Positions 52,261 through 64,000 of a stretch of 64,000 nt of DNA are shown piece after piece. The DNA lies in the NCBI GenBank assembly GCA_905147135.1, contig LR990057.1:7068001-7132000 (forward strand). Direction: 5' to 3'. Source of the DNA: Blastobasis lacticolella (taxonomy: Eukaryota > Arthropoda > Insecta > Lepidoptera > Blastobasidae). Both the position numbers and the translations under genes were made by a program. Positions within the stretch are counted from its first letter, which is position 1, and every line of letters begins with the position of its first letter. A model generated the notes under the pieces. It was not told where the DNA came from, did no database searches, and worked only from the letters and a program-made list of their open reading frames with translations.

Positions 52261-53216
52261 TGATTATTAGTAACATAAATGAAAACTACCCATATTTTAT
52301 TGAAACAGCACAAATATGTAACAAATAAAACATAGTTCCCTATAAAAATTAAGTGAACATACGAATTTTAAAGTTTAACTATTTATATTAGCCTACATCA
52401 TTTCACTGTCGAGCAAAGGACTTTCCCAATTTTTCCACTCCTCGTGATCAATAGGCATTTTTTGTTTACATCGACATGGGAAAAAGCAGCGAACACATCA
52501 CTATCGCATGTCCGACCAAGCAATAACTTTATATATTTTTAGGGATTAACTAGGTAATTATGAATTATCATTGTTTCTACAGTAAATATTTCTGAGCTCG
52601 GCGTATTCATTAATTCAGAAAATTACTAATTCTTTGAGATATTTCAAAAAACAAGAATCTTTTCACGCATTTATTTCACATACTATACACATTATACAAT
52701 CGATAACCAACGAGCTTTAATATACATAAATGGTATTGGTCAAAAGGACTTCACTAATTTAATAAAATAATATAGGCTTTACACACAACATATAAAAATA
52801 TTTTACCAATAAATAAATTGAAATAGTTTGTTTACAATTGCGTGTGCCAAGTAAATTGATTGTCAAACTGACGGGTAGCATGCATTTTACCCTTCAGGGC
52901 CGCTCTACACTAACCATGAGGGTAGCTAACTTTCCAATCTGAAACGGAACATAATAAATGTCATTGTTGGTTGTTGACGGACGTTCTTTCCTCTATGTAG
53001 TCTAAAGCCGACTTGTGGACTTTGTGGTAGTTCAAAATTCAAAAAAATTCAAAATTTAAGATTTCTTTATTGATTAGGACATTAAATATCTCTTTCAATC
53101 GTCAGAAAGGACGGGGGTAGGAAAGTAGGAAGGAAACATACAGTGACACGCTGACCACCCTACGGCCGCAGCAAACCCACCCTACGCCAACCACGACCGG
53201 ACCGTTCAAAATTGTA

Positions 53217-53488
53217 CAGCGGCACCGCCGATCTCCAATGGCATGATTCCACCCTCTGGAATACTCTGGATTGACGTCACAACATGCATTTCATATAGCC
53301 TCTATGATAATAGGCCTAATTATAGGGCCCACAAACTATGAACTAGGGCCTATCCTGTGAAATGGACTGAAAAGTCCATATATAATTAGGCCTATTATTA
53401 TAGAGGCTATCTGAAATGCATGTTGTGACGTCAATCCAGAGTATTCCAGAGGGTGGAATCATGCCATTGGAGATCGGCGGTGCCGCTG
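53217..53488. mobile_element. Near-perfect palindromic MITE
   Basis: Arms of about 108 bp (53217-53325 and 53380-53488) start CAGCGGCACCGCCGATCTCC and include TCTGGATTGACGTCACAACA TGCAT. Only a few mismatches separate the arms, with a loop of about 55 bp. Same family as 36630-36786. Confidence 0.85.
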
Positions 53489-53599
53489 CAGAGTAGGAAA
53501 CCTACATATATTATTCAATTAAAAAAATACTATGTTTCAAAATCAAAGTGCGGAACGGATCGTTACTATGCTCCCAACTCCTCATTCATTGCGTTCATT

Positions 53600-53795
53600 T
53601 GGACCGATACTGAGATCGGCGGTACGAACTGTGACGTCATTCCAGAGGGTGGTATAATAAGTCCATGGATAACATGCTATTGGAGATCGGCGGTGCCGCT
53701 ACTGGACTCTGTCTTTCTTCGATTGGTCCCTCAATTGGATCAAGTTGGCGGCGTATTATTGGAGATCGGCGGTACGGCCCCAGTAGCCCTAGGTC
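53600..53795. repeat. Further arms of the same MITE family
   Basis: GAGATCGGCGGTACGAACTG TGACGTCATTCCAGAGGGTGG, then TTGGAGATCGGCGGTGCCGC at 53681 and again TTGGAGATCGGCGGTACGGC at 53758. These are direct copies of one arm, so at least two more truncated or nested insertions follow the palindrome. Confidence 0.7.
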
Positions 53796-55789
53796 CCGTG
53801 TCCACGTGATGCGTTCTCTAATGACAGGCGGGAACTCATTGCACATCTTACACGTGCGCGGTAAAAAGGCTTGCTATGCCCGTACATTTACTTAGTGCCA
53901 GGCATATAGATGATGTAAATGAAATCTATACCATCGTCGGGGGCACGTTGGCGGAATAGAGAGGGTGGTACTAAGTTAAAAAGTTGTTAGGAATATTCCC
54001 CGTTGTACAGACGGTAGAGTATAATCCTCTCCGGAGGATGAAGGAATCCAAACCACCTGTGAGTAGGGTTGATCGTTGCCAAAACAATGTAGCGTCAATA
54101 ATGTGTTGGATGGAATCTCGTGGTACAGAGATATCAATTATTTGCGCGTAGAATTTTTTTTCTATGATATGCTAGAATTGAACTTTCTGTAAGGTGGACA
54201 TTTTGGTAAAGTTTGAGGACGCATAACGCCAAAACCAGGAAGGTTCCAGGGCTGGAGCAAGGCGGTAACTTACAATGAATCTAAGAGCAAATCCCTTGAA
54301 GGAGAGAGAACGCGTCCTTTTTGGTCTTTCGAGACGAAACCACCACCGCCTATACCGCGTTGCAAGAGTTCTATGCTGGATATCTGAGGGTACCCCCGCC
54401 AACCCGAGCAAAAAGAAGGAGGCACTACCTACCCTCTCTTGATGCGTTTCGTCAAATTTTCTGACCCTCATATCTTCAGTCTAGATAATGCCAGAAACCT
54501 TAAATTTTCAGGATAAGGTGTACATGGCAACTTTAACTATACACAAAATTTCATTTATCTAGCTTTTAAGCTTATATACTTAGGATTTTATTAAAAGCTT
54601 TGGATTTATATGTCGATTTCGACACTGACTAACTGTCTCATAAAAACATATACATACACACATTTACGAAGTCCTAGGAAGCTGAAATTTGGTAAACAGG
54701 CTATAGTTATATTTGCACATTAAATAGCTGGAAAATAAAGAAATCTGTAACTTTTAACCTCCAACCCATAAAAAGGGGGTTGACTCTATGTAATGCAACA
54801 GTTCCATTAAACGGCAAAGCCATAATTTCTTACCAAAATATCGGGTTAGCAGAGTTAGACTGTAGAGTTCCGAGTTTTTGGTGGGTTCCAGTTTACTCAA
54901 AAATCTCAGTTTACTCAATTATACCTATAATTGCTTTAGGAGACCTCAAAACCACCCGTCGCACGAACATGGTTGCACGACAGCGCCTTATTCCACAGTG
55001 TTATCCCGACTCCACGGAAGACAATGCCAGTACACCCGACCTTCAACACTCCAACATTCATAGTTTCGGATGAGTTTTTCATACAAAAGAGTTCAACGCG
55101 AGCGGCGCCCCCCGTTGATGTCTTTTAGATGAATGTAATTAAAATTGTAAAATTGTAATTATACCAGTTTTGTATTGTCTATATTAGAGCGCGCTTAAAG
55201 TGTTAAATGTTAGTGTTATTGTTATACATAGACACTTAAACATACATACAACAAGTTATTAAAATCATGTTTTTTTAAATACACACAGGAGAGGTCCCCG
55301 TTGATATCTTTTATATGGATGTAATTAAAATTATGTGTAAGTGCCAGTTTTCTGATGAGCTCGCTCATTTAATAGTCTTTTTCACTTTTATACGGTACGT
55401 TCTAATACAATAGACATTTTGATAAGTATATTGGAACATATGAACCTAAATGCCATATTTGTACATTTACCTGGGTTGGTTAGGCCACCGGTACTCCAAC
55501 TCACTAGTAGCTGAAAGCTGAAAGCTGCTATTCACACGTTGGTCTTCTGTAGGAGAGTGGTACTTCCCCGGGCGAGCCGGTCCATTTATGCTACAGACAT
55601 ATAACTTGTCAATAGCGTGGTTCTACCACAAAAAGAACGACTTGGACAGACGACCTTGTAAATATCGAGGGAACCACAAGATAGGGCACCGACAAGTGCA
55701 AGAGGCTCAAAGTCGATCGATTGATCGGCGTGGGGGTGACCTATAGGTCCCTGGGTATACCCAGCAGTTCAAATTTATGGTAAGTAGCC

Positions 55790-57180
55790 ATCTTTAGATG
55801 TGCGAAGTAGTCGCCGATTAGTCGATTAGTCGAGAAAGCCGAAAGACTACTCGGCCACGTTGCCGACTAGTAATATTCGGCAAAACAGCAGACTAATTGG
55901 TTTTTTATTTACTTACTTTTGTCCGCTATTTCATCCGCGTCATCAGCATCCTCGCGTCGTAAGACGTTGGCATCCGACTCAGCGAAGTCAATCCATCGCC
56001 GAAGACTGAGCAAAGTGGACTGGAACAGCAGGAACGCGGACCCAGGGCCCCCGTGTGTTGCGCGAGAGCACAACTGGGATTTAACGCCATGATGATAATG
56101 ATGATGATGATCAACGCAAGTGAGCCTCCTCGATCTTATCTCCGATATCCCTCACGCCAAGGCTGCCAGTAATTTCGCTATCAGTAAACTATCTTATTAT
56201 ATTTATAAAACTTAGTTTTGATTTATTGAGATTCCTTAAGGCTGTAAGATAGTGTGTCTGAAAATTGAGATTTGATTGCGATGAATGTCAAATATCAATC
56301 TGATTGAATTGAACTGGTGTTTTCCACCAAACGGAGCCTATTCCATCTTGCTCAGGCCTGTACTTCAAAAGCAAAGCAAAATAAATCGGCATCCTATGAA
56401 GCTTACTAAGCATAAGTTCGGTTTTGTATGGAGTACTGCTGCCAGCTTTGATGGAACAGCTAAATATCAAGTGGCTGCTTTGGATTCGGTAAAGAAGAGT
56501 GTTAAGAAAATTATTCATAATCTAAAGGCTAACGATAACCTACAACGTGTTGTGCTCTTGCACACGAGGGCCCGGGGTCCGCATTGGTCATGATCCAGGA
56601 TCTGGCAAATCGAATGCCATCTGACCTCCGTGATAATGTTAACGGGAACCTGACCAGATTGGATCATGTTTACTCATTCAGTCGCCTGAATATGCAAGTT
56701 TCATCACGACGTTTTCGACGTAAGAGCATCGGTTAGTAGGTATTCAACTAATGTACATAACTCAGAAAAGAGTCATTGGTACATGGCCCCAGTAGGATTC
56801 AAATCCGGTACCTCTCGCTTGAGTCCGATACCGTAACCACTCGGCCACCGACGCACTCACTACAAAGCTTCCTAAAAGTTTCCTAAAAAGCCTTGGATAT
56901 CGGCGTATAAAGCAAGACTGAATGTAACAGTTGGTAGGAGACCCTAGATCTTAACCTAGACGTGCATTCCATGATATAATCGAGGATAATTAGGTCAGGC
57001 CAAGTAATGTGAAAGAACAGGCAGCAGTTTGTCAGGACTATCCGACTGTAGCAGGTGGAACAACTTGGTTTCTGCTCCCACCAACAGGATTACGATGCTA
57101 TTTTAACTTCATTTATCATCGGCTTGCCCGACTAGTCGGCCAGTCGGCTAGTCGGCCAGAACCACAGTCGGTCCATCTCT
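55790..57180. repeat. GACTAGTCGGC-rich repeats at both ends of a 1.4-kb stretch
   Basis: The left end (55800-55880) is built from GATTAGTCG/GACTAGT words, and the right end (57120-57180) from GACTAGTCGGCCAGTCGGCT. The outermost sequences (TCTTTAGATGTGCGA and its approximate inverse TCCATCTCTAAA) suggest a decayed inverted-repeat element with SINE B pieces inserted at about 55930-56095 and 56560-56857. The pairing is imperfect. Confidence 0.4.
56556..56857 (-). mobile_element. SINE family B
   Basis: Minus orientation: the tRNA-like head is at the right (GGATTCAAATCCGGTACCTC ... CCGACGC). The body ACCTGACCAGATTGGATCAT and the end TGCTCTTGCACACGAGGGCC match the family. There are small deletions, including in the head. 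Confidence 0.75.
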
Positions 57181-57900
57181 AAATTAGTTATCTATTCTAC
57201 ATATACGATTTCGAACAAACAGGATACGTATTTTGAAGGATAGTGCCTAAATAGGTAGGTTACCTATATACTTACAGACTAGGCTTGGTTGTAGTCACGT
57301 AGAAAAAATAACAACGGGTAGGTTGTAGGACTGTAGGTATACAATTTAAATGCAATTAATAGGTCCAACGTAATAGACTGTAAGGGCACGCTTTATTATC
57401 CTACGTCATAAAAATACAAGAAAAATTCCACGTTGTAGTGAAAGAAGAGGTTTAGGATACCCACAGAACAGGCCTGCCCGTGCACAACCTAAAACAATTT
57501 TTTTTGCAAGGTTATGCACGAGCAGGACAGGCCAAAGCAGGTCAGGTACTCGATGACTTACCTACTGCGCGCTCACAGACTAAAACTGGAACGTTCCTTT
57601 TCCCAAATAGGTAGGTACCTCTTGAATTTCAAATTTAGGTACGTTAACGTATTTAGTTGTAGGTATAGGCGCAGAACTGAGGAATATGTTAAATAATTGC
57701 AATATTAAAATTTATTATGTATCATGGACTTACAAAATGTTTAAGTTTGCAATTCCTTAATGCCTAGGTTTCGGTTTAAATTATCGGTATATTTTCGTTA
57801 ATCAACTCTAGCTGTAAGTACATATTTCGATATAATTTAGCTATAACGTTATTTTATTTTGTACCCAAGTACAAGATCAAACCCATGATACATGTATACC

Positions 57901-58129
57901 TATGATTTGTTATGACTTGTCCTATTCTGACTTGTCTTATTTGGTGAACAAACAATGCCCAAAATTACGACTTGCCGTATCAATCACGCTACGTATATTG
58001 TGTATAAATGTCTTGAATTATACAAGAAATACATAGAATATGAATTTCAACGAATACTGCTGCTCATTATCCATTTAAATACATAATTTGCTGAACCAAA
58101 TAGGACAAGTCAGAATAAACAGATCATAA
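57901..58129. mobile_element. Inverted-repeat MITE
   Basis: ATTCTGACTTGTCTTATTTG GTGAAC on the left pairs with GCTGAACCAAATAGGACAAG TCAGAAT on the right. The left end carries an extra copy of TGACTTGTCCTATTC. Confidence 0.7.
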
Positions 58130-58599
58130 TTATAAGTAGGTATATTTTATTAGGTAGATGTTTTATTTTTCCTTGAAGTAGAACCTATTCTTGGTACCTA
58201 CCTACTTGCATACTTATATTTATTTCCTTAACATAAATCAACTGATGGAACCGTTCGGGGCAAGGATACGCACTTTTGCCCTTGAACCCTAGCTATGTAT
58301 TAAGTATAAATAAGGGTTAGAGAAATAAAAATACATTTATGTTAGATACGGTATTTAATGAGCTAAATAAGAAATTAAAAGTAAAACATTAACATTGTCA
58401 ATGCATTAAGACAAAAACTCGTCTCCTGTCATACGTTCTCTGCATGATAAATACTGAAACATCAAACTATAGGACCTATAGTATGATGTTTCAATATAGT
58501 AATAGTTGTAAACAACATAACAAATCTCACATAATTAACAAACACTTCAACACATTGTCTCTAAAATATTATTCTTGACTTAGGGGTATCCGGTATGTG

Positions 58600-58805
58600 T
58601 AGGTGACCATGTAGTATCCGGCAGAGTAGAGTAGTACCTACCCCTTACACACGTAAACATCTTACAAGGCGACTTCTATAGTACCTGTAGGTTGGAAAAT
58701 GGGCAGCAGCGTTTTCCATTGTAATACTTATAACACTGCGATCTCCAACCCGCCTACCAAGCGTGGAGATTATAGCATGTACCCAGAATACATGTCCTAG
58801 GATAA
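58600..58805 (+). mobile_element. Retro-repeat (CCGGCAGAGTAGAGTAG family)
   Basis: GTAGTATCCGGCAGAGTAGA ... CTTACAAGGCGACTTCTATA ... GGTTGGAAAATGGGCAGCAG then ACTGCGATCTCCAACCCGCC. It joins the two modules seen separately at 11.8 and 17.4 kb, showing they are parts of one element. Confidence 0.6.
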
Positions 58806-61800
58806 TTATCACCTATGAGTTTCTTGCCGTTTCTTTCTCCCACAGATGGTCCCTTCTCTAGTGATGACCGGCGGTAATTCCACTTCGCTGGCAGCCTTGG
58901 TGGTGGATGCGTTGAACCCATTGGGTTCCACCGCCTTATTTGTTTCTACTGTCATGAAACAATTGCGTTATTGTGCTCAGGTTTTACGGATGTCATGCGG
59001 GCTCGCTTCTCGATTGTTACTCTTTTATACTGCATAAGGTAAACTGGAATAAGCATAGGTACGGGGTATGAATGTTTGAAATACTAGCGCGTTACCGCCC
59101 CGTGGAACCCTTTTCTTTGGCAGCGAATAGGCGAGGCCCCCCTCCCCCTGCTAAACTTGCAGCTGATTCCCTTTCCAAAGGGGATGAATGGTGCCAAAGA
59201 CTAGCTGGCTGCTATAAATTCAGTAACAATTCATGCTAAGGGACCTACCGCCCCTTTGCGCTGTCGGGATACAAGAACCAGGCGGTCGTTCCGGTTCCGG
59301 TTCGCGGTGTTATACGTTGGGGGTTTAGTTCGTGGCAGGCGCAACGGTTTCGAATACCTACTTGGGTCCACGCGCCGTGCTCTCGCTTAACGCAGCGGAC
59401 GCCCTTTCCACAGTACGCACAAACCGGCTAAGTTGCCTTCCAAGACCGATTAGACACTTGCCATCTGCTTGCCATGCACAACACCTATGGCTATCATAGC
59501 GAAGCAAAAGTGAGCGTTGGTGGATAATGCACGAGAGTGGCTGGGCAAGACGAGTCCTAGAATGGAGACCTAGGGTGGATACCAGAGGACTGCACATACT
59601 GCACACGTCCGACAACAGAGAGGTCGGGACTGGATGAGTTGGGTAAAATATCGCCAAGATCGGTAGAAGAGGGATGAGACCTACATTTAAGATAGTATAA
59701 ACAGAAGATCGACATGATGATGAATAAGCATGACCTAGTGTTGCTTGTCCATGTGTAAAGTGACCGCTTACAGGGGCGCGTGTCAGTGACCACGTCCGAA
59801 GTACTACCAAGTCACGTCCAAGTCAACCAAATCGGAACCGAATCGTAGCAGCTGAAAAACTGCGGTGGACAGCGACGAAGAAGTGCCGCCGACCGAGACG
59901 CGTGCTCGATGCAACGTCACCGACCTACTCTGGAACAACGTGGGGCTCTGCAATGCACTCGAAAGAGGCGCCGATGCAAGTCTGATCCTGGTGAAAGGCA
60001 TCCGGATCCTTTGGGAGCTAGAGATGCCCCTGGCGAGAAGACGAAGAAGAAGACATCGGGTGAACTGTGTCGGTTCTCACCTATTGACCAGCTCTGCTAT
60101 GTGTCTTGGCTAAGAAGCAGCTCGGACACGAGTCCAAGACCGCGGATGACGAACTTCAAAGCTGAAGAACAATTGACAAGCCATTATTTAAAAAAAGATA
60201 TATACTTAATGTTTTAGCTGTTCTATGGCCCAGACAAATTCTGTATATAAAGTGGATAAATTATTTTTTCAGAATATACCAAAATATCTACATAAATTTT
60301 ACTTCAGGACGATTTCGTCCACTTTCCTAACTCGCCTTTTTCCTATATAAAATAAAAACCTGTATGTAAATACAACATCTCATCAACATAGGAAATCCCA
60401 AAGTGGGTTTTTAGGTATTTCTATGTTTTGATAACATAAATACTTAGGTACCTAATATTTTTGTTTGATTTTTTTATCTTTTACTTATATACAGAGTATT
60501 AGGTTAGGTTAGGTCCAAAAGAAAATCGCGGGGTACATTAGGGGACAAAACCAGTTACTTATTCGAATAAATCGGCTAAATAATGACGACAACATTTTGT
60601 TATGATTGCATAAAATGGACATGTTTTTAAACTTATTTCAAAATATTGTGTTGAGAATAAATTTAACTAGGTTATAGCGACTCTAAGCAGAAACTTGGCC
60701 GAGATTTCGAACACGAGTTTTATCTGACACTCTTAGTTATGACCTATCCTGGTTATACAGGAGATGCTGGAAAGCTGGGGGGAATGTAGCTCCGTTTATC
60801 TTCAGATAATAGAAAGATAGTACAAAAGCCTCTAAAATGTAGCGGAATCTATTCAAGGCATGAAAACCAAAATACATCTCCCGAATACCTATTTGAAAAT
60901 CGATTTTATTTTCTTTTCAGCCGGGGAAGTGCGTGAGTGTTCATAGATGCAAATACCCAGCAGTCACCCAACTCTACCTAACGGTCAGCACTACCACCCA
61001 GTTACTACTCAACCTTAATGCCTATTCCACAGCCTACTAGAGACCTAAAGCACTCAAAAGAACTTCATATACTATAAGGTCTGTCAGAACACATATACTA
61101 CAGTACTGTAAAATGTACTTGCAAAACTTCTAGACTTCAGGCAACTTGGACATTAGTAATCCATTTTGATTTTTCCTTGCGGTTTAAAATTTTAATATAT
61201 GAATAAAATAAAGAAATAATTTATTCAAGAAACTTAAGTCTAAAATTACATCGTTACATTTAAAAGTACCTACTTATGTTAAAATTTGAGAACAACAATT
61301 TCAAGTTATTTATTACCCTAGTTATTAAGCTAAGCAAATTTAGTAGATACATGGATTATTTTGCATTAACTAGATGCCTAAACTAAGTAAGTAGTTTACC
61401 TGTGTCTTAGGCATCGAATCCGTCATATCCGAATTCCATAGATAATATAAAAAATGGAGGAGGCGTTAGCTTTATTTATCTATCGTTTTTAGGGTAGTTG
61501 AACTTTTTCCCATAGACCATTTTAAATGACCTCCCTAATGTATGAGAGCCAGTACTACGAAGAGGTCAAGCTGTATCTCTAGATCTACCAAACGAATTAG
61601 ACAAAACATGTCCTGGATTTAACGTTGGAATCTAAACTACCACACTGTGAAAACATCATCAAAATCCATTCGGCGCCATTTCTATATTTCTCATAGTTTA
61701 GCTGGTCTATTATTTATTTACTTAACTATTTATTGCACACAATAACGAAATTATGGTTCTACATGTATGTATGTATGTAAACTCTTTATTGCATTAAATA

Positions 61801-62377
61801 CCTTAGAACTATATAACAAAGTGATATAAAATACATTGCAAAGGCGGGCTTATCCTACATCAGGTTTTCCAGTTTCTAATTTTACCCTATATGTTGCCCA
61901 GACTTAATAGCTACACTTGTTTCATTCAAAGTCGCGTGTAGTTGCGAAGATTAGCGTGTACAAACAGACAGACAATTAAAAAAAAATCTTATTCTATTAC
62001 TATTTCTTCATCGCTCTAAAATCGCACTTCAGAGCCCGAAGTCAGCCTTGACCGTGATCTAGGATTTGACAGATCAGGCAATTACAGTAAATCGACCCTT
62101 TCCCTATAATTAGATTTACACTTAAAACTAGACAGTATATAATATTTTATATAGATTATACCTATGTATATTATGTACAAAATGTTGGTGAACCAAAATA
62201 AATGAATAATTCTTTAAATTTATCTTTCAAGAAATCGTTTTAGGAATAACTGAGAAACAATTTTTCACACGTTTGTATTGACAATAAGTAAATAATATAT
62301 TATCTACAACCCGAAACCATGGATTTAAAATAATAAGTCCGTGCTACAACATGGTAACCACACCAACTAAAAAATCT
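58806..62377. other. Gene-free stretch
   Basis: No exon chain is recognisable. A GC-richer block at 59100-60220 has several long frames on both strands that do not form a known protein and read as degenerate repeat. 60221-62000 is AT-rich. A SINE B tail piece lies at about 62030-62095 and a (TATG)n run at 61763-61778. Confidence 0.5.
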
Positions 62378-62715
62378 AGGCGTTAATGTTCCGGTTGTGC
62401 TTTCGCGCATGAGGGCCCGGGCCCTTGACTATGCTCCAGGATTTGGCAGATCAGTTAATTACAGTGCAGCGACTGCCATTTGACCTCCATGACCCTACTA
62501 CCAGGGGAACCACACCAGATTAGATCATGGTTACACATTCAGTCGCCTGAATGTGCAGGTTTCATCACGATGTTTTCCCTCTCCGTAAGAGTTAGCATTC
62601 AACTAATGTACATAACTCAGAAAAGTGTAATTGGTACATAACCGCAGCGGGATTCGAACCCGGTACCTCTCGCTTAGGAGTCAGATACCCTAATCGCTAG
62701 GCCATTGACTCTCCA
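62378..62715 (-). mobile_element. SINE family B, full length
   Basis: Best complete copy, about 338 bp. The head at the right end has GGGATTCGAACCCGGTACCT (B box on the minus strand). The middle has TTACACATTCAGTCGCCTGA and ATGACCCTACTACCAGGGGA. The tail is GTTCCGGTTGTGCTTTCGCG at the left. Confidence 0.85.
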
Positions 62716-64000
62716 CGACCTCTTTGTAATAATATATAGTATAAAATAAATGAATTAATCTTGTCTTCATGCAGATAGGTAGTTTGTTGAACTCTAGGTG
62801 TCTCTAGGTATTACCAGTGTTATCTGGCTACAGAGTAATTGAATTTAAAAGCTATCTTATGTACACGTTATCAATGAAACTATTTTATACAACAGGCAGC
62901 CATATTACGTATTTGTTAATACACAGTAACAAAATAGTGAATACAATAATGTTATCAATCAATTTCTTTGGTATTGGAAACTATACATAGTATCGTATGA
63001 TCTTTGTGTAATTATTAACTACGTAGGCAGGCTTAGTCCTACATCCACACACGTGTAGTAGGAACGTTATCTACATACATACATACATAAAGCTCACGCC
63101 TGTGTCCCACAGGTGGGGTAGGCAGAGTCTATGGACCGCCACTTTGACACTTTGTTATCTACTTAAACGGATATTCAATCCACCATATGAACCAACTATA
63201 AGTAGATGTGATTTATGTACAAGTAACTTCTTCCTAATAACTACGATCGATGATATGCGTTTCATTTTTGGGTTGTACGTGGATTGTACAGTTCAAGAGC
63301 ATAAGTGCAAGACCACCTTAAGAATCATATTCCTGTGCAGTTCTTAAAAGGTTTTTATAGCATTCATGAAATAAATTTGTATTTATCAAATATAAATTAT
63401 GCTGGGGGTCTAAAACGAGATCTTTGGGCCTAAGGGACAGTTAAAGCCTCTTCTATTAGCAAACTTATTTTGGCTAAAGATGCCACTAATACCTTTTATA
63501 CTGCTGTAGCTGCAACGCAATTTTTTCTTGAAATGTAATTGCACCTATGCTCTTGACTGTACAGTACAGAGTCCCTGGTAGAGCCACGAAATTTAATAAA
63601 TTATCACATTAATCCTTAGATTTAATGGCTGGTCTTGAATGCTTGGTGTTCTTGTTGAAAGTTCTCGTCTTGCGGTATCTGGCGTCCATACACGTAGACT
63701 TAGGAACAAAATCAGCTTTCACAATGATCTCAGAATAACAATAATCTGTCAAATCATTATGAAAACCAGTTTCGTAATTCCTTTTGGCTTCTCTCTTCGA
63801 TTTTTCTGTTCTTCTTTTTCTACTTCTTGTTATCTTCAGTTCAATTCTATAGCTTCTTAGTATAAATAATATCACAACAATGTACATATGTACAGTAGTA
63901 CAGCTAAAGATATAAACCATGTAATAAAAAATATATTACCCGTAATAAGCGTTAATTACATTGGTATTGCAAGAGTCTCTATTTAACAGTTAACCACAAT
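62716..64000. other. Right edge, no gene recognised
   Basis: AT-rich. A (CATA)n run at 63072-63091. Short frames at 63102-63347 and 63609-63920 have no recognisable domain. Confidence 0.4.

Noticed and set aside
59340..60217. Possible gene in the GC-richer block near the right end
   Set aside because: Frames on both strands overlap, none continues by plausible splicing, and no domain is visible; degenerate repeat is more likely.

Overview
The window is eukaryotic and reads as insect, most likely Lepidoptera (moth or butterfly). The genes have GT-AG introns of very unequal size, the non-coding DNA is AT-rich, and it is packed with tRNA-derived SINEs, RTE-type LINE pieces, short inverted-repeat elements and TAGG/GGTA-rich spacers of the kind common in Lepidoptera. 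The species cannot be named from this sequence alone.

Four protein-coding genes were reconstructed exon by exon. Left to right they are: (1) minus strand, 18721 to 1992 and continuing off the left edge, Pcyt2 (ethanolamine-phosphate cytidylyltransferase), seven exons; (2) minus strand, 28436 to 23105, a complete DMC1 meiotic recombinase, five coding exons, 339 residues; (3) plus strand, 29577 to 43530, a complete ZC3H18-type CCCH zinc-finger protein, fifteen coding exons, 950 residues; (4) minus strand, 46686 to 43997, a complete POP1 subunit of RNase P/MRP, four exons, 777 residues. All splice phases agree. DMC1 and ZC3H18 are head to head across about 1.1 kb. ZC3H18 and POP1 are tail to tail with 466 bp between their stop codons.

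From 46.7 kb to 64 kb I find no recognisable host gene. That part holds two large fold-back elements, one with a clear 8-bp target duplication just upstream of POP1, several palindromic MITEs, SINEs and LINE debris. The Pcyt2 introns are also transposon sinks. One holds a TA-flanked MITE of about 514 bp that has been split into three pieces spread over 4.85 kb by later insertions; an intact copy lies between ZC3H18 exons 9 and 10.

The genes are unrelated in pathway (phospholipid synthesis, meiotic recombination, nuclear RNA fate, tRNA/rRNA processing), so this is an ordinary neighbourhood and not a functional cluster. I see no convincing new biological system. The most unusual items are a decayed partial duplicate of a Pcyt2 catalytic exon, the nested transposon stratigraphy, the adjacent fold-back elements, a 146-bp dimeric minisatellite in a ZC3H18 intron, and an unassigned reading frame with a strong splice donor in a DMC1 intron.
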